DNA from: Sediminispirochaeta smaragdinae DSM 11293
GTDB lineage: Bacteria; Spirochaetota; Spirochaetia; DSM-16054; Sediminispirochaetaceae
Assembly: GCF_000143985.1 (NCBI RefSeq)
Contig: NC_014364.1
Coordinates: 1,364,001 to 1,428,000 of the forward strand
Reading direction: 5' to 3'
Length of the DNA stretch: 64,000 nucleotides
The position numbers were made by a program, and so were the translations under genes. The notes below the pieces were generated by a model that had not been told where the DNA came from, searched no databases, and was given only the letters and a program-made list of their open reading frames with translations. Below are positions 59,803 to 64,000 of this stretch, piece after piece. The stretch's first letter is position 1. The number at the start of each line of letters is the position of its first letter.

Positions 59803-60349
59803 GTTCTTTACCTTCTGCTTTCTTGATACCATCGAAGGCGAAATCTATAAGAAACGACTGCTCGTAAAGCATCAGCTCTATCTTCGCCCGCCCTTTTCTT
59901 TTGTTCACTTTTCTGATGTTCCCCTCTAAGCCCTTCATGGGGCCGCTTAGCACTACGATTCTATCTCCCGTTCCAAAGGTGACCGTCGAAGTTCCGACAA
60001 CCTCACCATAGTTAAGAAAGTGAACCAATAGTTCTTTCGATGCTCCTGTCAGTGGTTCTATGTCGTAATTACTCTTAAGAAATCGTATAAAACCACTGTT
60101 CCTTTTCAAAAGCCAGTACACCTCTGGTTCCAAACTTTCTGCCTGCCAGAAAAGGTATCCGGGGAAGATCGGGGCCTGTTCCTGCGTCGTTTTGCCTCGT
60201 TTTCTGATTTTGAGGCTTCTTCTCGGCCACAGCAGTTTCCCGGTGATCTCTACTCCCTGCTCTTTTTCGAACTGGGCGATTGCGTTCTCGGCGAGCTGCA
60301 TAAACCTTTTTTCCTGGCGGGTAATCACCTGCATTGAATAATAGTTCAT
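59795..60349 (-). CDS. NusG paralogue (RfaH/LoaP/UpxY-type) operon-specific antiterminator
   Basis: 184 residues. An NGN domain (MNYYSMQVITRQEKRFM ... IFPGYLFWQAESLEPEVYWLL, about 1-110) and a C-terminal KOW domain (TFGTGDRIVVLSGPMKGLEGNI, about 125-175). It is not the housekeeping NusG, which sits by secE/rplK. As first gene of a sugar-modifying operon it likely prevents premature termination within that operon. The ribosome site at 60349 is weak; ATG 60334 is an alternative. Confidence 0.85.
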   Translation of the reverse strand: MNYYSMQVITRQEKRFMQLAENAIAQFEKEQGVEITGKLLWPRRSLKIRKRGKTTQEQAPIFPGYLFWQAESLEPEVYWLLKRNSGFIRFLKSNYDIEPLTGASKELLVHFLNYGEVVGTSTVTFGTGDRIVVLSGPMKGLEGNIRKVNKRKGRAKIELMLYEQSFLIDFAFDGIKKAEGKEHE

Positions 60350-60372
60350 TATGATACTCTGACAACTCTATG

Positions 60373-60401
60373 AAAATAGCATGGAAGAGGTGCCGGTGCA
60401 A
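60373..60401 (-). promoter_or_regulatory. Promoter of the NusG-like/sugar/molybdoenzyme operon
   Basis: Minus strand TTGCAC (60401-60396), 17-bp spacer, TATTTT (60378-60373), 24 bp before the first ATG. Confidence 0.6.
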
Positions 60402-60496
60402 GCGGAGCAAGGATTTTCCCATTCTCTGGTTATCCTTTCAAAAAAAATGTCGATATTCTGAGATAGAGAAGCATTATGCGGAAAGGAGATGTCCTT

Positions 60497-60970
60497 ATGC
60501 ACCGAAATTATGCAAAACGGGTGGTAGTGCTCGGCGTGATCCTCTCATCCATGTTCCCCCTGTTTGGTTTCGGCGAATCCATTCTCGTTTCGACCCACTA
60601 TCCCGGGGCGAAGCTGTTCGGGAAGGAGGTCGCCACCTTGTGTGAATCTGGTATCATGGACAGGCTCTTTGGTGCGGGGCATCTTGTCTTCTCGACCGAG
60701 GTGAATGAAGTAGCCTATCATCAAGACTTCGAAGCCAGTTCGGTCAGAATTGCGAAAAATTGTGGTGCACAGTACCTGCTTGAGGTCAGAATTGATTTTG
60801 CAACTACAGTTGCGGATGTCAACGACCCCGAAAAAGCCGTGTACCGCCTCTACGATGTTGCCGGAGATCACGAGCTGAGTGAAGGGAGCTTCCCCTTTTC
60901 CGAGTCGGACGAGGAATCACTTGAAACAGCAGGGGCCGGGCTTGCTTCGGTGGTCTTGGAACGGCTGTAA
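60497..60970 (+). CDS. Small exported protein of unknown function
   Basis: 157 residues. Signal peptide MHRNYAKRVVVLGVILSSMF, then PLFGFGES. The mature part (about 130 residues) has CGAQYLLEVRIDFATT and YRLYDVAGDHELSEGSFPF, a beta-rich pattern without a recognised family. ATG 60497 was chosen for AAAGGAG 8 nt upstream; an earlier in-frame ATG at 60476 would place that site inside the gene. It precedes the DPBB-SPOR gene by 25 bp and is probably cotranscribed, suggesting an envelope role. Confidence 0.75.
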   Translation: MHRNYAKRVVVLGVILSSMFPLFGFGESILVSTHYPGAKLFGKEVATLCESGIMDRLFGAGHLVFSTEVNEVAYHQDFEASSVRIAKNCGAQYLLEVRIDFATTVADVNDPEKAVYRLYDVAGDHELSEGSFPFSESDEESLETAGAGLASVVLERL

Positions 60971-60995
60971 CGGCCTGATATGTGAGGAGTAAAGT

Positions 60996-62825
60996 ATGAA
61001 ACGTTTGAGAGTCATGACAACCATTCTCATGGTGGCATGCCTGTCGCTGAATACCGGTACGCTTATCGGACAAGGTGAAGTTTTCGAAGGGAGTATTGCC
61101 GTCGGTAATTATGGCAGATTGCCTGCCTCCGGTCTCTATGCTGCCTCCAATGCCTTTCCCAAGAATAGTACCGTTCGAGTGACGGATGCCTCTTCCGGGA
61201 AGAGTGTGGATGTTCTGGTCGTCGAAGGCCTCAGTAATCCCAACATTTTTTTACTTTTAAGTCCCGAAGCGGCAGAAAAGGTGGGGATGGCTTCGGATGA
61301 TGTGATCAGGGCTTCCGTTCTTGAGATTCCCGCAGGAGATCCTGTTCCCATAAGTAGTACGGCCGAACAATCTGCTAATCCCGATCCCGATATCAATCCA
61401 GCGGCTTCTGTTCCTTCCGATGGGGAACAGGCAATGATCGCCGCTTTTATTGAAGAAGAGCTGGCCGCTGCCGATGGCGCGGAAGCCGAAAAAACAGCGC
61501 TTGGCGATTCGAAGTCTCCCGAGGCGGAAGCGGTCGAGCCTGTCGTAAAAGAGGAAGAAACGAAAGAGGCATCAGCACTTCCCCCGGCTGAACATACCAG
61601 TGGACCCGATATCCCCAGGGCGATTGCTCTTTCAGAGGGCCTTCCCTCCGATGATTCGAAAGAATGGGTCGGTGTCGAAAGCCCGGCTTTGCCCGAGCCA
61701 CCGGCCGGTTCCCCAGTCGAATCGGCTTCCTCTGGGCCGGGGATCAGCGGTCCCGTCATAGCCTCTCTTCCCTCCGGAACGGAACCCTCTTCGGTTGAAT
61801 CGGGATATGGCTGGTCGTCGCTTCCCGAACCCGAGGTGAGGGAAGGGAGCCAGGCCCTTGCGGCTGAAGGTTCGGCCGGTGAAGTTGCCTCCTCTTCCAG
61901 ACCGGTAAGGATCCTTGCTCTTCCCGTTCTCAATGCAGCAGGGACCGATGGGACCGGCTGGGATCGTGTCGATACCCCTCTCGTACCTCGGCCGCGTGAA
62001 GACCGGCTTATGGCAGGCAAGGCTCCCACAAACGGGTCCTACCGGATTGCGGTATCAGATATTCCTCCGCTTCCCGAGTCGGCGGAATCGATATCTTCCG
62101 GCCTCCTTCTTGCATCGGCCGAAGAACGGGTTGCCCCCGAAGCCGAGGAGCGTGCCGATGTTTCTGCTCTTGCCGAGCCTTCCCTTGCGGAAAAGGGTGA
62201 GGAGCCGGGAAAGGAAGAGATACCCGCGGGACCGCTCCTTGCAGAGGGTGACGGTCCTCGTCCGCCTGCCGAGACGGAGTCTGAAAAGGATGCCGGGGCC
62301 GCGGTTCCCGCCCCTCCCGAACGGCAGATTGCCTCTGTGATGGTCGACGAGGGTGAAAGTGCCGGTCCCATACCCGAAGATGCCGAACTTGTAATCGAGA
62401 GCGCCGACGCCAGGCCTCCCCAGGTCGATACGGCGGAACTTGATGCAGAGGAAGCGTCAAAGAAAGCGGCAATCGAAACGCTCCCTGAAGCCGAAAAAGC
62501 GGCTGTGGCGGTCGATACATCGTCCGAGTCGAAAGCGACTGTACCCCAAACGACTTCCGCACCGGTTCCCATTGATTCCTACCTCGTCAGGGACCTGGAT
62601 GAGCATGCCTACTATCTGCAGATCGCGGTGGTTAAAGAGGCTGATGCGGCGGGAAGGCTTGCACAATCCCTCGCTTCCACCTATCCTGTAACCATCCATC
62701 CCAAAGACGACGGAGCCGGCTATCGTGTGATGGTGGGGCCTTTACGCAAGGACGAGAGCGGCGCACTGCTGCTCAGTTTCAGAGCCGGTGGTTACCGTGA
62801 CGCATTTTTACGAAAGGGGAACTAA
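60996..62825 (+). CDS. Exported RlpA-like (DPBB) protein with long acidic linker and C-terminal SPOR domain
   Basis: 609 residues. A signal peptide (MKRLRVMTTILMVACLSLNT) leads into a double-psi beta-barrel-like domain (about 28-105: EGSIAVGNYGRLPASGLYAA; STVRVTDASSGKSVDVLVV). About 400 residues of low-complexity Pro/Glu/Ala/Ser-rich linker follow, then a SPOR domain (about 530-605: YYLQIAVVKEADAAGRLAQS; YRVMVGPLRKDES). SPOR domains bind denuded septal peptidoglycan and RlpA relatives can be lytic transglycosylases, so a cell-wall or division role is likely. The linker would span the periplasm. Confidence 0.83.
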   Translation: MKRLRVMTTILMVACLSLNTGTLIGQGEVFEGSIAVGNYGRLPASGLYAASNAFPKNSTVRVTDASSGKSVDVLVVEGLSNPNIFLLLSPEAAEKVGMASDDVIRASVLEIPAGDPVPISSTAEQSANPDPDINPAASVPSDGEQAMIAAFIEEELAAADGAEAEKTALGDSKSPEAEAVEPVVKEEETKEASALPPAEHTSGPDIPRAIALSEGLPSDDSKEWVGVESPALPEPPAGSPVESASSGPGISGPVIASLPSGTEPSSVESGYGWSSLPEPEVREGSQALAAEGSAGEVASSSRPVRILALPVLNAAGTDGTGWDRVDTPLVPRPREDRLMAGKAPTNGSYRIAVSDIPPLPESAESISSGLLLASAEERVAPEAEERADVSALAEPSLAEKGEEPGKEEIPAGPLLAEGDGPRPPAETESEKDAGAAVPAPPERQIASVMVDEGESAGPIPEDAELVIESADARPPQVDTAELDAEEASKKAAIETLPEAEKAAVAVDTSSESKATVPQTTSAPVPIDSYLVRDLDEHAYYLQIAVVKEADAAGRLAQSLASTYPVTIHPKDDGAGYRVMVGPLRKDESGALLLSFRAGGYRDAFLRKGN

Positions 62826-62834
62826 ACCGCGGCA

Positions 62835-64000
62835 ATGAACGACGAGGTACAGAAGCAGAAAGAGAAGGCAACCGAGGAGGTCCGCAGGCTTGCGGATCTC
62901 CTTTTCCGTTATAACCGTGCCTACTATATTGAAGGCAAGCCTGAGGTTTCCGATACCGAATACGACCGGCTCTTCCTTCGGCTTCAGGAATTGGAAGAGC
63001 AGTGGCCGGAACTAAAACGTGAGGATTCTCCTACCCTTCGGGTCGGAAGCGATCTTTCTTCCGATTTTCCGGAAGTGGAACATCGCGTTCCCGTGCTCAG
63101 TCTGGATAAGGCCTACAGTGTCGAAGAGTTACTCGGCTGGATGGGGCGCACCAGCGGCAGGGAGGCCTCGGGTCTCTCCTTTGTCGTCGAAGAGAAGATC
63201 GACGGGGTTTCCATTGTACTTTACTATCGGGGCGGGATCCTGGAGAGGGCTGTCACCCGGGGAAACGGTTATGTCGGTAACGATGTAACCGACAATGTCA
63301 GGACCATAGGTTCCGTGCCTCTCCGTCTCACCGAAGCGGTCGATATTGCCGTGCGCGGTGAGATCTATCTGCCCAAGGCCTCCTTCGAAAGCTTGAATCG
63401 GAAGATGGGAAATCTCTATGTGAATCCCCGGAACCTTGCCGCCGGAACCCTTCGGCGGGTCAAAAGCCGGGAAGTCGCAGAGGTACCCCTTACGATCTTC
63501 GTCTATGAAGGGTTCTTTTCCGACGGACCCAAAAGTCATCTGGAAATTCTGGAATATCTTCAATCCCTCGGTTTCAGGACCAATCGACGTGTCGGAATCT
63601 TTACCAACCGAACGGACCTTGCCGACTTTTCCAGGCGTCACCCGGACTGGCAGAGCGGAACCTGGGATGAGCTTGAGGGGTATGTGCGTACGAGTACCGA
63701 AGAGCGGGGAAGCCTCGACTATGAGATCGACGGTCTTGTCGTTAAAATAAATGAGCTGGATGTGCGGGATCGCCTCGGCTATACGGGACACCATCCCCGC
63801 TGGGCCATTGCATACAAATTTGAAAGCCCTACCGGCACTAGCATCATCAAGTCGATAGATATCCAGGTGGGACGCACCGGGCGAATCACCCCGGTCGCAC
63901 GGGTGGAACCAGTATTTGTAGGTGGTTCCACCATCAGCAACGTCACCCTCCATAACCAGGATTACGTTGATATGCTGGAGATTGCCGTGGGCGATCAAGT
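62835..64000 (+). CDS. ligA: NAD-dependent DNA ligase LigA, 3' end outside the window
   Basis: About 388 residues are visible from ATG 62835. They comprise the Ia domain (YNRAYYIEGKPEVSDTEYDRL, which binds NMN), and the nucleotidyltransferase domain with adenylated Lys in VVEEKIDGVS, GNGYVGNDVT, VRGEIYLP, NPRNLAAGTLRR, DYEIDGLVVKIN and WAIAYKFE. The start of the OB-fold (DIQVGRTGRITPVARVEPV) runs off the right edge. It lies 9 bp after the SPOR gene stop with no strong ribosome site, so coupling is possible. Confidence 0.96.
   Translation, partial: MNDEVQKQKEKATEEVRRLADLLFRYNRAYYIEGKPEVSDTEYDRLFLRLQELEEQWPELKREDSPTLRVGSDLSSDFPEVEHRVPVLSLDKAYSVEELLGWMGRTSGREASGLSFVVEEKIDGVSIVLYYRGGILERAVTRGNGYVGNDVTDNVRTIGSVPLRLTEAVDIAVRGEIYLPKASFESLNRKMGNLYVNPRNLAAGTLRRVKSREVAEVPLTIFVYEGFFSDGPKSHLEILEYLQSLGFRTNRRVGIFTNRTDLADFSRRHPDWQSGTWDELEGYVRTSTEERGSLDYEIDGLVVKINELDVRDRLGYTGHHPRWAIAYKFESPTGTSIIKSIDIQVGRTGRITPVARVEPVFVGGSTISNVTLHNQDYVDMLEIAVGDQ

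Noticed and set aside
61136-62029. 297-codon Ser/Gly/Ala-rich frame on the minus strand
   Set aside because: Antisense image of the low-complexity linker of the DPBB-SPOR protein.

Overview
The window reads as a moderate-GC chromosome segment of a free-living anaerobic spirochaete, most like the Spirochaeta/Sediminispirochaeta group. This is an inference. The pointers are substrate-binding proteins with an A-x-G-x-Q-E motif after the signal peptide, a sensory [FeFe]-hydrogenase, the anaerobic homocysteine-synthesis trio, a BMP-type nucleoside transporter like that of Treponema, many STAS/HATPase/SpoIIE partner-switching proteins, and gene orders (tig-clpP-clpX-lon, dnaE-yggT-recG-rsmD) typical of a core chromosome. 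Genes are densely packed, with many 4-20 bp overlaps. No prophage, insertion sequence, integrase or CRISPR array is visible.

Layout. 1-3.1 kb (minus): polyamine-type ABC transporter potD-potB-potC behind a C-terminally short GntR regulator. 3.2-7.8 kb (minus): BMP-family nucleoside ABC transporter with a near-consensus promoter and an attenuator-like terminator after the binding protein. 7.9 kb: tRNA-Leu(GAG). 8-13.6 kb: DNA-deoxyinosine glycosylase, pepF, rdgB, a sigma-factor-like protein, an NrnA-type phosphoesterase and a small secreted protein. 13.7-19.4 kb (minus): tig-clpP-clpX-lon. 19.5-19.9 kb: five tRNAs (His, Arg, Lys, Leu, Gly). 20-22.3 kb: RarA carrying an extra C-terminal domain.

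22.4-40.7 kb is the signalling-rich heart of the window. It holds a fused STAS-HATPase protein facing a CBS-SpoIIE phosphatase; a sensory [FeFe]-hydrogenase operon (thioredoxin-like 2Fe-2S protein, hydrogenase-FeS-PAS protein, SpoIIE phosphatase); a CBS-HATPase/DRTGG/PHP operon of the kind found beside [FeFe]-hydrogenases in other anaerobes; and a split STAS + HATPase pair, paralogous to the fused protein, facing a HAMP-GAF-SpoIIE phosphatase. Interspersed are plsC, a Bax-inhibitor-1 protein, a two-gene chromate transporter, the homocysteine trio, a CheY-like regulator, a MIF homologue and a small XRE regulator.

40.8-46.4 kb (plus): sbcD-sbcC overlapping a gene that joins a PTS EIIA domain to a diadenylate cyclase (c-di-AMP synthase) domain. 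46.5-53.7 kb (minus): dnaE, yggT, recG, rsmD and a CBS protein. 53.7-60.3 kb (minus): a NusG paralogue leads a soluble CapD-type epimerase/dehydratase, a DegT aminotransferase and a three-subunit xanthine-dehydrogenase-family enzyme whose molybdenum subunit lacks expected catalytic motifs. 60.5-64 kb (plus): two exported proteins, one of them DPBB-SPOR, and the start of ligA.

Functional themes are redox- and energy-responsive partner switching, DNA repair linked to nucleotide second-messenger synthesis, and protein quality control. No protein-coding gap over 300 bases was found except the 19349-20081 tRNA region. Positions of motifs are by eye; no database search was run.
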